Positions 8,359 through 16,301 of a stretch of DNA of 64,000 nt are shown one piece after another. Source of the DNA: Phenylobacterium sp. (GTDB lineage Bacteria; Pseudomonadota; Alphaproteobacteria; Caulobacterales; Caulobacteraceae); NCBI RefSeq assembly GCF_030679875.1, contig NZ_JAUXSP010000018.1, positions 62,001 through 126,000 of the forward strand, given 5' to 3'. Each line of letters begins with the position of its first letter. Position 1 is the first letter of the stretch. The notes beneath the pieces were generated by a model. That model made no database searches, had not been told where the DNA came from, and saw only the letters and a program-made list of their open reading frames with translations. A program made the position numbers and the translations under genes.

Positions 8359-9491
8359 CGGAACATCTCCCGGGCGATGATCACCCGCATGATCTCGTTC
8401 GTCCCTTCCAGAATCTGGTGGACGCGCAGGTCGCGGACGATCCGCTCTAGCGGATAGTCCGCGAGGTAGCCGTAGCCGCCGTGCAGTTGCAGGGCCTCAT
8501 TGGCGATCTGGAATCCCGCGTCGGTGGCGAAGCGCTTGGCCATGGCGCAGAGCTTGGTGGCGTCCGGACGCCCGGCGTCCAGCGCCGCGGCGGCGCGACG
8601 GACCATCAGCCGGGCGGCCTCCAGCTCCGTGGCCATGTCAGCCAGCTTGAACTGCAGGGCCTGGAAATCCCTCAGCGGGCGGCCAAACTGACGTCGCTCG
8701 GCCAGGTAGGCTTGGGCCGTATCCAGGGCCAGTCCCGCGCCGCCCAGGGAGCAGGAGGCGATGTTCAGCCGCCCTCCGTCCAGCCCCATCATGGCGAATC
8801 GGAACCCCTCGCCTTCCCCGCCGATGCGGTTGGCGGCCGGCACGCGCACGCCGTCGAAATTCACCTGGGCGGTGGGTTGGGCGTTCCAGCCCATCTTGCG
8901 CTCCCGCGCGCCAAAGGACAGGCCGGGCGTCCCCTTCTCGACCACGAAGGCCGAGACGCCGCCGGCGCCTGCGCCCCCTGTGCGCGCCATGACCACATAG
9001 AGGTCAGAGACCCCGCCGCCGGAGATGAAGGCCTTGGCGCCGTCCAGGACATAGGCCTCGCCATCCCGGCGGGCGGTCGTGGTCAGGGCTGCGGCGTCTG
9101 ACCCCGCCCCAGGCTCGGTCAGGCAATAGGAGGCGATCAGCTCCATCGAACAGAGCCGGGGCAGGTAGCGACGGCGCAGGTCGTCATCGCCAAATCGGTC
9201 GATCATCCAGGACGCCATATTGTGGATGGTCAGATAGGCGGTGGTCGCCACGTCCCCATAGGCCAGGGCCTCGAAGATCAGCGAGGCGTCCAGGCGCGAC
9301 AGGCCAGAACCTCCCAGATCCTCTGAGAGATAGATGCCGGCGAAACCCAGGCTCGCCGCCTGTCGCAGGGTCTCCACCGGAAAGTGGGAGTCCGCATCCC
9401 AGCGGGCGGAATAAGGCGCGAGTTCGGCTGCGGCGAAGGCCTGGGCCGCCCCCTGAAGGGCGCGCTGATCTTCGGAAAGTTCAAAATCCAT
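8355..9491 (-). CDS. Acyl-CoA dehydrogenase, probably isobutyryl-CoA dehydrogenase
   Basis: An FAD-dependent acyl-CoA dehydrogenase of 378 residues. Signatures are [15 protein letters not shown] (middle domain), the flavin-binding stretch around [11 protein letters not shown], and C-terminal [35 protein letters not shown] with the catalytic base glutamate near residue 362. Sequence alone does not fix the substrate. The operon with a 3-hydroxyisobutyryl-CoA hydrolase and mmsB argues for isobutyryl-CoA in valine breakdown, with a 2-methyl branched acyl-CoA as the alternative. It is the first gene of the operon and is divergent from the membrane protein gene at 9565. Confidence 0.88.
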   Translation of the reverse strand: MDFELSEDQRALQGAAQAFAAAELAPYSARWDADSHFPVETLRQAASLGFAGIYLSEDLGGSGLSRLDASLIFEALAYGDVATTAYLTIHNMASWMIDRFGDDDLRRRYLPRLCSMELIASYCLTEPGAGSDAAALTTTARRDGEAYVLDGAKAFISGGGVSDLYVVMARTGGAGAGGVSAFVVEKGTPGLSFGARERKMGWNAQPTAQVNFDGVRVPAANRIGGEGEGFRFAMMGLDGGRLNIASCSLGGAGLALDTAQAYLAERRQFGRPLRDFQALQFKLADMATELEAARLMVRRAAAALDAGRPDATKLCAMAKRFATDAGFQIANEALQLHGGYGYLADYPLERIVRDLRVHQILEGTNEIMRVIIAREMFR

Positions 9492-9564
9492 GCTCTGGCC
9501 TCTTGGGTAGGCTTGAGGAACTTGCCCGGGCGGCGCACCCTGTCAACGACAGGGGGACACAAGA

Positions 9565-10044
9565 ATGACATTCGATGGCGTTGGCGGGACTCCGCGCGAA
9601 TCCGCCCGCAACCTGGCCCTGATGAACTACGGCCTGCTGTTCGCTTCGTTCTTTTTCGCCGGAGTGCCGGCGCTGGTGGCGGTGGTCATCGCCTATACCC
9701 AGCGCGATTCGGCCATCGAGCCGGGCCGCAGTCACTTCACCTTTCAGATCAGGTGCTTCTGGGTGTCGTTTGTTCTCGCGCTTCTGGCGGGGATCTTCGG
9801 CCTCGCGGCGATCATCCACGTGCTCGCCTCGCTCTATGGCATGGCCGACGCCTTGGGCTGGGACGGGTTCGACAAGATGGAGGTGGTGATCGGTCAGGTG
9901 GCCATCGACGCGGCCCTGCTGGCCATGATCGTGGGCGCCATCGCGCTCACCTTCCTCTCGGGGCTGTGGTTGATCGGCGCCTCGGTCATCGGCGCGATCA
10001 GGCTTGCCTCCGACCAGGGGATGGGTAAGAGCCGGGCGCTATGA
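9565..10044 (+). CDS. Small membrane protein of DUF4870 type, coupled to hemB
   Basis: A 159-residue protein of unknown function with three or four membrane segments, at about residues 18-46, 65-90 and 112-147. The stretch SHFTFQIRCFW between the first two segments matches the pattern of DUF4870-type small membrane proteins. The ribosome site GGGGACACAAG precedes the ATG at 9565. Its stop overlaps the hemB start in an ATGA (10041-10044), so the two are co-translated. A role in haem precursor handling would be guilt by association only; no catalytic motif is visible. Confidence 0.75.
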   Translation: MTFDGVGGTPRESARNLALMNYGLLFASFFFAGVPALVAVVIAYTQRDSAIEPGRSHFTFQIRCFWVSFVLALLAGIFGLAAIIHVLASLYGMADALGWDGFDKMEVVIGQVAIDAALLAMIVGAIALTFLSGLWLIGASVIGAIRLASDQGMGKSRAL

Positions 10045-11057
10045 GCCAGCCCCCCCTCGCCGCCTACCCCGCCCTGCGTCTGCGCCGCCTGCGTCAGGCG
10101 GACTGGATTCGTCGACTGGTCCGCGAGACCGTTCTGACTCCTGCGGATCTGATTTGGTCGATGGTCGTCCACGAGGGCGAGGGCCAGGTTCCTGTCGCCT
10201 CCATGCCAGGGGTGTCCCGCCTGTCGGTGGCCGAGGCCGCCAAAGCCGCAGTGGAAGCCCGGCGACTGGGCATTCCGGCCATCGCCATCTTCCCGCATAT
10301 CGACATGGCCCGGAAGGACGCCTCAGGCTCCCTCGCGGCCGATCCCGACGGGCTGATCTGTCGTGCGGTCAAGGCCATGAAGGACGCCGCCCCTGAGGTC
10401 GGGATCATGTGCGACGTCGCGCTCGACCCCTTCACCGACCACGGCCATGACGGCCTGATCGAGCAGGGTCGCATTCTCAATGACGCCACCATCGAACAGC
10501 TGGTCGAGCAGGCCCTGGTCCAGGCCCAGGCCGGCTGCGATATCCTGGCCCCATCGGACATGATGGACGGCCGGGTCGGCGCCCTGCGCACCGCCCTGGA
10601 GGCCGAGGGCCTGCAGGACGTGATGATCATGTCCTATGCCGCCAAGTACGCCTCGGCCTTCTATGGCCCCTATCGCGACGCCATCGGCTCGGGAAAACTG
10701 GGCACAGGCACTGTGGATAATCCTGGGGACAAGAAGACCTACCAGATGGACCCGGCCAATACCGAGGAGGCCATGCGTGAGGTCGCCCTCGATATCGCCG
10801 AGGGGGCCGACATGGTGATGGTCAAGCCTGGCCTGCCCTATCTCGACATCCTGCGCCGCCTGGTGGAGGCCTACGCCCTGCCGACCTTCGCCTTCCAGGT
10901 GTCTGGCGAATACGCGATGATCAAGGCCGCCGGCGCAAATGGCTGGATCGACGAGGATCGCGCCATTCTGGAGAGCCTTGGCGCCTTCAAGCGGGCCGGC
11001 GCGGCCGGAACCATCACCTATTTCGCCCCCCATGCGGCGCGGCTGCTCGGCGCCTAA
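10041..11057 (+). CDS. hemB: Delta-aminolevulinic acid dehydratase (porphobilinogen synthase)
   Basis: HemB joins two 5-aminolevulinate molecules into porphobilinogen. The 338-residue protein carries both Schiff-base lysines: K202 in MIMSYAAKYASAFYGPYR and K262 in MVKPGLPYLD. The metal site reads CDVALDPFTDHGHDG (124-138), with aspartates where zinc enzymes have a three-cysteine cluster, so it is the magnesium/potassium-dependent type. Together with hemA at 4955 it supplies the first two steps of C4 haem synthesis. Its stop codon overlaps that of the convergent hydrolase gene by 4 bases (CTAA, 11054-11057), leaving no space for a terminator. Confidence 0.97.
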   Translation: MSQPPLAAYPALRLRRLRQADWIRRLVRETVLTPADLIWSMVVHEGEGQVPVASMPGVSRLSVAEAAKAAVEARRLGIPAIAIFPHIDMARKDASGSLAADPDGLICRAVKAMKDAAPEVGIMCDVALDPFTDHGHDGLIEQGRILNDATIEQLVEQALVQAQAGCDILAPSDMMDGRVGALRTALEAEGLQDVMIMSYAAKYASAFYGPYRDAIGSGKLGTGTVDNPGDKKTYQMDPANTEEAMREVALDIAEGADMVMVKPGLPYLDILRRLVEAYALPTFAFQVSGEYAMIKAAGANGWIDEDRAILESLGAFKRAGAAGTITYFAPHAARLLGA

Positions 11058-11917
11058 GGCCTGAGCCAGTCGACCAGCAGGGTGTTGACCGCCTCGGGCG
11101 CTTCCTGCTGCACCCAGTGGGAGACCCCCGGAAGCCGCTTGATCTGCAGATCGGTGACAAAGGCCTCCGTCCCCTCCAGCGTCTCAAGGCCAAGCGCCGC
11201 GTCAGCTTCGCCCCAGATGACCAGGGTTGGGATTTCGATCTTCGCCCAGGGCTCACGCATGAAGTCGGCGTGGCGGGCCGCGGCGCGGTACCAGTTGATC
11301 ATACCGGTTATCGCGCCCGGCCGCTGGGCGTCCCGGGCGTAGCGATCCAGCACCGCGTCGGGGAAGCGACCTTTGTCCTTGGCCATACCGGAAAAGGCCC
11401 GCCGAATGGCCTGGGCGTCCCGGGCCAGCAGCATCCGCTCAGGCAGACCCGGGATCTGGAAGAAGGCCATGTACCAGGAGCGCAGCATCTGCTTGGGCGA
11501 GCGGCGGAGGACCTGGGCGAACACCGCCGGGTGCGGGACATTCATGATCACCAGGCGGCTCAAGGGGCGCACCTTCCGCGCGGCGAAGGTCCAGGCCACC
11601 GCAGCGCCCCAGTCATGGGCCACCAGCATGACCTCACGGGCGCCGGCCGCATCGATCAGGGCGGCCACATCCTCCAGCAGCCGCTCCATCCGGTAGCTGT
11701 CCACATCCTGGGGCTTGGGTTCGGTCTCACCGTAACCCCGCAGGTCCGGCGCCCAGACGCGGTACCCCAGCCCCGCCAGGACCGGAAGCTGGGCTCGCCA
11801 GGAAAACCGGCTTTCAGGGAAGCCGTGCAGGCAAAGGGCCAGCCGGTCACCTGCGCCAGTCTCGTCCACCGCAAAGGCGAACCCGTTGGCCGCGATGGTC
11901 CGCGTTGTGATGGTCAT
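11054..11917 (-). CDS. Alpha/beta hydrolase, probable epoxide hydrolase
   Basis: A 287-residue alpha/beta-hydrolase. Motifs are HGFPESRFSW (31-40, oxyanion loop), DLRGYGETEPK (58-68), nucleophile elbow VAHDWGAAVAW (99-109) with an aspartate at D102, IWGEADAAL (acid region) and the base histidine H267 in GVSHWVQQEAP. An aspartate nucleophile with HDWG and HGFPE is typical of soluble epoxide hydrolases and also occurs in haloalkane dehalogenases and fluoroacetate dehalogenases. The native substrate cannot be read from sequence. It is the last gene of a three-gene minus-strand operon, 15 bases behind the acetyltransferase. Confidence 0.85.
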   Translation of the reverse strand: MTITTRTIAANGFAFAVDETGAGDRLALCLHGFPESRFSWRAQLPVLAGLGYRVWAPDLRGYGETEPKPQDVDSYRMERLLEDVAALIDAAGAREVMLVAHDWGAAVAWTFAARKVRPLSRLVIMNVPHPAVFAQVLRRSPKQMLRSWYMAFFQIPGLPERMLLARDAQAIRRAFSGMAKDKGRFPDAVLDRYARDAQRPGAITGMINWYRAAARHADFMREPWAKIEIPTLVIWGEADAALGLETLEGTEAFVTDLQIKRLPGVSHWVQQEAPEAVNTLLVDWLRP

Positions 11918-11932
11918 CGTCCCCCAATTTCG

Positions 11933-12433
11933 TCAGGTGCTGTAGTAGGCGCTGGGCTGGTCCCAGCCGTCCAGCTGTCGCTCGTCGATGAAGGCAAGCC
12001 CGACCTTTTCCAGCACCCGGCGGGAGGCGAGATTGTCTGGATTGACGATGGCCGCCACCGTCGTCAGCCCCAGCACGCTCCGCGCATGGGTGAGCACCGC
12101 GCCGGCCGCCTCCTGGGCGTAGCCTCGCCCCCAACAGTCCTCGAGAAAGGCGTAGCCCAGGTCCTCATGCGGCAGGACCTCGCGGCGCACCAAGCCGCAT
12201 AGGCCCACGGGCCGGTCTTCGACCTTGGGGGTGACCACCCACATCCCGAACCCATGGTCGCGATAGCTGGAGAGGAGGCGCGCCTCGATATACCCCCTCG
12301 CATGATCGAGCGTGCGAACGCCCCGGTCGCCGATCCCCTGGATGAAACCCGGCGCATTCAACAGGTCGAGAATGAAGGCCGCGTCGTCACGAACCGCCTC
12401 GCGCAAGGTCAGACGCTGGGTCTCCAGGATCAC
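11933..12433 (-). CDS. GNAT-family N-acetyltransferase (RimJ/RimL-like)
   Basis: A GNAT acetyltransferase of about 166 residues that uses acetyl-CoA; the acceptor is unknown. It starts with VILETQRLTLREA, the typical beta-1 start of the RimJ/RimL-like subgroup, and contains the acetyl-CoA loop CWGRGYAQEA and the C-terminal VNPDNLASRRVLEKVGL. The GTG at 12433 is chosen because it overlaps the stop of the upstream dehydrogenase (GTGA) and begins right at the conserved strand. A start at 12475 would add 14 residues inside the upstream gene. Related proteins modify ribosomal or small-molecule amines. Confidence 0.85.
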   Translation of the reverse strand: MILETQRLTLREAVRDDAAFILDLLNAPGFIQGIGDRGVRTLDHARGYIEARLLSSYRDHGFGMWVVTPKVEDRPVGLCGLVRREVLPHEDLGYAFLEDCWGRGYAQEAAGAVLTHARSVLGLTTVAAIVNPDNLASRRVLEKVGLAFIDERQLDGWDQPSAYYST

Positions 12434-13293
12434 TTCGGCTGTTCCAGCCGCGCCACGAGGCTGGAGGTGTCCCACCGCGCCCCGCCCATGGCCTGGACCT
12501 CCGCGTAGTAGCTGTCGACCAGGCGGGTGACCTCAAGACGGGCGCCATTGGCCTGCGCCTCGTCGAGCACCAAGCCCAGGTCCTTGCGCATCCAGTCTAC
12601 GGCGAAACCGAAGTCGAACCGCCCCTCGGCCATGGTCGGCCAGCGGTTGTCCATCTGCCAGGACTGCGCCGCGCCCTTGGAGATCGCCGCCAGAACATCG
12701 GCCGGTTCAAGGCCGGCGCGCTTGGCGAAATGGAGGCCCTCGGCCAAGCCCTGGACCACGCCGGCGATGCAGATCTGGTTGACCATCTTGGTCAGTTGGC
12801 CCGAACCTGGGGGCCCCATGAGCCGGATGGCCTGGGCGTAGGCCTCCATCACGGGCTTCGCACGGTCAAAGGCCTCGGGATCACCCCCACACATGATGGT
12901 CAGCTTGCCGGCCTCAGCGCCCGCCTGCCCGCCTGAGACCGGGGCGTCGATGAAGCTACGCCCGAGCCCAGAGGCCTTCTCCGCCATGTCACGGGCCACC
13001 ACCGCCGAGGTGGTGGTGTGGTCAATGATCACAGCCCGGGGCGCCAGGACCTCCAGGGCCTCGCCCACGACCTGGCGGACATCATCGTCCTTGCCGACGC
13101 AGAGGATCAGCAGTTCGGCGCCCGTCGCCGCCTCCGCGATGGTGGGACCCGCCCGCCCCGAATGGGCCCTGGCCCAGGCTTCGGCCTTGGCCGGAGACCG
13201 GTTGAACACCGAAACCGAATGGCCAGCGCTAGCCAGATGACCGGCCATGGGGAAGCCCATGACCCCAAGACCTACAAACGCAAGCTTCATCAC
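12430..13293 (-). CDS. NAD(P)-dependent beta-hydroxyacid dehydrogenase (GarR/GLYR-like)
   Basis: A 287-residue member of the 3-hydroxyisobutyrate/tartronate semialdehyde reductase family: FVGLGVMGFPMAGHL (6-20), DAPVSGGQAGAEAGK (116-130) and the catalytic lysine K169 in GSGQLTKMVNQ. It lacks the features that mark mmsB at 6340 as a hydroxyisobutyrate enzyme, and is more like 2-hydroxy-3-oxopropionate or succinic semialdehyde reductases. Substrate is uncertain. Two ATGs (13293 and 13290) are possible. It is first in the operon with the acetyltransferase and epoxide hydrolase. Confidence 0.87.
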   Translation of the reverse strand: MMKLAFVGLGVMGFPMAGHLASAGHSVSVFNRSPAKAEAWARAHSGRAGPTIAEAATGAELLILCVGKDDDVRQVVGEALEVLAPRAVIIDHTTTSAVVARDMAEKASGLGRSFIDAPVSGGQAGAEAGKLTIMCGGDPEAFDRAKPVMEAYAQAIRLMGPPGSGQLTKMVNQICIAGVVQGLAEGLHFAKRAGLEPADVLAAISKGAAQSWQMDNRWPTMAEGRFDFGFAVDWMRKDLGLVLDEAQANGARLEVTRLVDSYYAEVQAMGGARWDTSSLVARLEQPK

Positions 13294-13344
13294 CGCTTCC
13301 CAGACTCACAATTGGCAACGGCATCTTAACGCCGACCAGGGACC

Positions 13345-13364
13345 CTAACGCACAATTAGCGTTA
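13345..13364 (+). promoter_or_regulatory. Palindrome resembling a CtrA site upstream of motB
   Basis: TAACGC (13346-13351) and GCGTTA (13359-13364) form a perfect 6-base inverted repeat with a 7-base AT-rich centre. The overlapping CTAA-N7-TTAG (13345-13359) matches six of eight positions of the Caulobacter CtrA consensus TTAA-N7-TTAA. It ends 14 bases before the motB start, so a bound protein would more likely repress than activate unless the transcript starts within it. The dyad is seen directly; CtrA binding is inference. Confidence 0.35.
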
Positions 13365-13378
13365 ACCGGGGTGGGGCG

Positions 13379-14284
13379 ATGGCGTCGGGCGAGCGGCCGA
13401 TCATCATCAAGAAGATCAAGAAGGCCGGCCATGCGCACCATGGCGGCGCCTGGAAGGTGGCCTATGCCGACTTCGTCACGGCGATGATGGCCTTCTTCCT
13501 GCTGATGTGGCTGATCAACACCACCAGCCCTGAGCAGAAGCGAGGGATTGCAGACTATTTCGCACCCGCCAGCATCTCGTCGACGACCTCGGGCTCCGGC
13601 GGCATCCTGGGCGGCACCGCGCTGGGGCCAGATGGCGCGAAGTCCTCCGGCTCCATGTCGATCATCGAGCAGATGTCACCGGAATCTCCCAACCCCGAGG
13701 AGGATGGTGAGACCCAGGATCCCTCGGCAAAGAGTCGGTTGCAGGAGGCCAGTACAGAGGCCCTGCGGGACGCTCTTCACAAACGCGAAGAGGCCGCCTT
13801 CCAGTCCGCGGCGCAGTCCCTGCGCCAGGCGCTGCAGGACATGCCGGAACTGGCCGAGCTGTCCAAGAACATCATTATCGACCAGACCCCTGAAGGGTTG
13901 CGCATCCAACTCGTCGACCAGGAGGGCCGCTCCATGTTCGACGAGAGCTCCGGTCAACCCAATGAGCGCGCCCGGCTGCTGCTGAGGGCCGTGGCCAAGA
14001 TCATCAATCAGCTTCCCAATCGGGTCAGCATCTACGGCCACACCAGCGTGAACATGAATGGCGCCCGCTCCGAGGGGGACTGGGCCCTCTCGGCCACCCG
14101 CGCCGACTCCTCGCGCCGGGTCCTCCAGGGCGCCGGGGTGGCCTCGGATCGAATTTACCAGGTGTCAGGCAAGGCCAATTCCGAGCCGCTCTATCCGGAC
14201 GACCCCACCCTGCCCGGCAATCGACGGATCGCCGTGGTGCTGCTCCGGGAGGCGCCCGTCCTTCCGCCAGACGTACGGCCGTGA
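13379..14284 (+). CDS. motB: Flagellar motor stator protein MotB
   Basis: MotB forms the proton channel with MotA and anchors the stator to peptidoglycan. The 301-residue protein has one N-terminal membrane helix (about 27-46) with the proton-carrying aspartate D31 in VAYADFVTAMMAFFLLMWL. A flexible linker follows (50-150), then the C-terminal OmpA-like peptidoglycan domain (about 165-295; NRVSIYGHTSVN and LSATRADSSRRVL). The plug region just after the helix (SPEQKRGIADYF) is typical. No motA is nearby; unlinked motA and motB are also known in Caulobacter. Confidence 0.95.
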   Translation: MASGERPIIIKKIKKAGHAHHGGAWKVAYADFVTAMMAFFLLMWLINTTSPEQKRGIADYFAPASISSTTSGSGGILGGTALGPDGAKSSGSMSIIEQMSPESPNPEEDGETQDPSAKSRLQEASTEALRDALHKREEAAFQSAAQSLRQALQDMPELAELSKNIIIDQTPEGLRIQLVDQEGRSMFDESSGQPNERARLLLRAVAKIINQLPNRVSIYGHTSVNMNGARSEGDWALSATRADSSRRVLQGAGVASDRIYQVSGKANSEPLYPDDPTLPGNRRIAVVLLREAPVLPPDVRP

Positions 14285-14368
14285 TCAGGCGCCGAAGATG
14301 AGGACCTGGACGGGATATGCCCAAACGTCCGGCTTGCCTGATCCCGATCCTTGCCGCCTAATCGGCGG
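14283..14368. other. Structured gap between motB and bpt (nested inverted repeats)
   Basis: Arms GATCAGGC (14283-14290) and GCCTGATC (14336-14343) can pair around an internal GGACG...CGTCC hairpin. A second hairpin CCGCC-TAATC-GGCGG follows at 14354-14368. No T-run follows, so it is not a clear terminator. The GATCAGGC arm resembles the core of repeat family A (39889-39938), so this may be a decayed copy. Confidence 0.4.
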
Positions 14369-14400
14369 TGACTCCGAGGCTTAAGGTCGAAAACCGCTCC

Positions 14401-15165
14401 GTGACGCAGCATTTCCCGACGCGACAGCTAAGGTTCTTCCTGACAGCGCCATCGCCCTGTCCCTATCTGCCTGACCGATATGAGCGGAAGGTCTTCGCCC
14501 ATCTGCCGCTGACCGATGGGCCTGGCGTCAACGACTCACTGACCCAGATGGGCTTCCGCAGGTCCCAGAACATCGCCTATCGCCCGGCCTGCGAGTCCTG
14601 CATGGCCTGCATTTCGGCGCGCCTTCCCGTGCAGGATTACGTCTTTTCGCGTTCAGAGCGCCGGGTGCTGGCCCGCAACGAGGACATTGAGCGTTCCGTG
14701 GTCGAGGCAGAAGCCACCATGGAGCAGTTCGAACTGCTGCGACGCTATCTGACCACCCGCCACGTGGATGGCGGCATGGCCGAGATGAGCTGGCCTGACT
14801 ATGTCGCCATGGTCGAGGACACCGCCGTGCGCACTCACCTGGTGGAGTACCGCGTTCGTTCGCAGGACGGTGGTCCTGGCGACCTGGTGTCCTGCGCCCT
14901 CGTCGACCTGATGGGGGACGGTCTGTCGATGGTCTACAGCTTCTATGACCCAGACCTGCCGCGTCGTAGCCTCGGGTCCTTTATGATCCTGGACCACATC
15001 GTACAGGGCGGCCTGCTGGACCTTCCCCACATCTATCTCGGCTATTGGGTGCGGGGCAGCGACAAGATGGACTACAAGGCCCGCTTCTCACCGATCGAGC
15101 TCCTTCGGCCCGAAGGATGGGCGCGGGTAAACAGCCGCGAGATCCTCAACGCGTCCCGCGGCTGA
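14401..15165 (+). CDS. bpt: Aspartate/glutamate leucyltransferase (Bpt, N-end rule)
   Basis: Bpt transfers leucine from Leu-tRNA to proteins with N-terminal Asp or Glu, marking them for ClpS/ClpAP degradation. The protein has the ATE/Bpt N-terminal domain (PCPYLP, GFRRSQNIAYRPACESCMACISARLPV) and the C-terminal domain (VSCALVDLMGDGLSMVYSFYDPD, SLGSFMILDHI, YLGYWVRGSDKMDYKARFSP). The GTG at 14401 starts right at the conserved TQHFPTRQLRFFLT and gives 254 residues; a GTG at 14368 would add 11. The cysteine pair in ACESCMAC is typical. It is monocistronic between motB and dodecin. Confidence 0.92.
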   Translation: MTQHFPTRQLRFFLTAPSPCPYLPDRYERKVFAHLPLTDGPGVNDSLTQMGFRRSQNIAYRPACESCMACISARLPVQDYVFSRSERRVLARNEDIERSVVEAEATMEQFELLRRYLTTRHVDGGMAEMSWPDYVAMVEDTAVRTHLVEYRVRSQDGGPGDLVSCALVDLMGDGLSMVYSFYDPDLPRRSLGSFMILDHIVQGGLLDLPHIYLGYWVRGSDKMDYKARFSPIELLRPEGWARVNSREILNASRG

Positions 15166-15175
15166 CGCTTTTGCG

Positions 15176-15394
15176 TCAGTCCCGCGACCCTTCAAGAGTG
15201 AAGCCGACTTTCAGATAGACTTGGAAGTGGCCAACCTGGCCATCGACGATCTCGCCCCGGGTCGCGGTCACCTCGTACCAGCGCATATCCCTCAGGGACT
15301 TTGACGCCTCCGAAATGGCGTTGCGAATGGCGTCGTCAATGCTGTCATTGGACGAGCCCACCAGTTCAACAACCCGGTACACGTGATCGGACAT
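15176..15394 (-). CDS. Dodecin, flavin-binding protein
   Basis: A 72-residue dodecin: these proteins form hollow 12-mers that bind and store flavins or related compounds. The whole sequence fits the family: VYRVVELVGSSNDSIDDAI, AISEASKSLRDMRWYEVT with the stacking tryptophan at W39, RGEIVDGQVGHFQVYLKVGFTLE. GGAGCG lies 4-9 bases before the ATG at 15394. It is convergent with bpt, with only 10 bases between stops, and divergent from hdaA. Confidence 0.93.
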   Translation of the reverse strand: MSDHVYRVVELVGSSNDSIDDAIRNAISEASKSLRDMRWYEVTATRGEIVDGQVGHFQVYLKVGFTLEGSRD

Positions 15395-15514
15395 GAAACG
15401 CTCCTGTCTGCAACGCCGGCGCGGCGCTCCCCTTAAGCGTCTGACCGCCCCCCGCGTTCCGGCCCCGACTCACAGGCCTGACGGTCTCGTCCCCAGGCGA
15501 GGCGCACGGCTACA

Positions 15515-15544
15515 TCGACCCTCCTCCAACCGCCTGCTAAGATC
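15515..15544 (+). promoter_or_regulatory. Candidate promoter of hdaA
   Basis: GCTAAGATC at 15536-15544 fits the Caulobacter housekeeping -10 (GCTANAWC). TCGACC at 15515-15520 is a weak -35 (TTGACS type) with a 15-base spacer. The start codon is at 15579. The rest of the 184-base gap between dodecin and hdaA shows nothing further except CAGGCCTG half-palindromes. Confidence 0.35.
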
Positions 15545-15578
15545 AGGCCTGGTTTGGTAGCGCCTTCGGAAATGGACC

Positions 15579-16244
15579 ATGGCCCGACAGCTTCGGCTGA
15601 AGCTTAGACGTCCACCGTCCTATGACCGGGTCGATTTTGCGGCCGGGCCGTCAAACGCCGCCGCCCGGGCGGCCCTGGCCGTCTGGCCAGGATGGCACGG
15701 CGGGACCCTGGCGCTGGTGGGCCCCGAGGGGGTCGGAAAGACCCATCTGGCCAAACTCTGGCTGGAGGACGCCGGCGCGACGGAGGCGTCGGCCCAGGGC
15801 GGCGACCTGGCCCATCCAGGACCTGTGCTCATTGAGGACGTCGATCAGGGCTTTGACGAAGAGTTCCTGTTTCACCGCATCAACATGGCCGGACGCTCAG
15901 GAGGCGGACTGCTGCTGACCGCGCGCACCCTGCCAGCCGCCTGGCCGGCCCAACTCGCTGACCTGCGTTCCCGGCTCAACGCCCTTCCGGTGGCTGAGAT
16001 CGAACCGCCGGATGATGAGGTGCTGGAGGCTGTGCTCCGCCGGCTCTTCGCCCGCTGCAACATCACCCCGCACGATGACGTGATCCCCTATCTGCTCAAT
16101 CGCATCGAGCGCTCCGCGACGGCGGCCTGGACCCTGGTGCAGCGGCTTGATGCGGCCTCCGGCGAGACCCATCGGCCGGTCTCTCGGGTCCTGGCGCGAC
16201 AGGTTCTGGACGACGAGACGGAGAATCTTGACCTTTTCGAGTGA
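15579..16244 (+). CDS. hdaA: DnaA inactivator HdaA (DnaA-related AAA+ protein)
   Basis: HdaA works with the sliding clamp to stimulate ATP hydrolysis by DnaA after initiation (RIDA). The 221-residue protein has a single AAA+ domain: Walker A GPEGVGKTH (48-56), a Walker-B-like VLIEDVDQG (88-96) and sensor region RSRLNALPVAEI. It lacks the DnaA DNA-binding domain. The N-terminal QLRLKL (4-9) is the clamp-binding motif; Q4 is the residue shown to matter in Caulobacter HdaA. Unusually, the C-terminus reads NLDLF (216-220), close to the clamp consensus QL(S/D)LF. ppk follows 57 bases downstream. Confidence 0.9.
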   Translation: MARQLRLKLRRPPSYDRVDFAAGPSNAAARAALAVWPGWHGGTLALVGPEGVGKTHLAKLWLEDAGATEASAQGGDLAHPGPVLIEDVDQGFDEEFLFHRINMAGRSGGGLLLTARTLPAAWPAQLADLRSRLNALPVAEIEPPDDEVLEAVLRRLFARCNITPHDDVIPYLLNRIERSATAAWTLVQRLDAASGETHRPVSRVLARQVLDDETENLDLFE

Positions 16245-16301
16245 CCCTGCGGCCATGATCGGCGAGGTTCGGCCGATCAGCGTGGCTCAAGCGAGGTCCC
16301 C

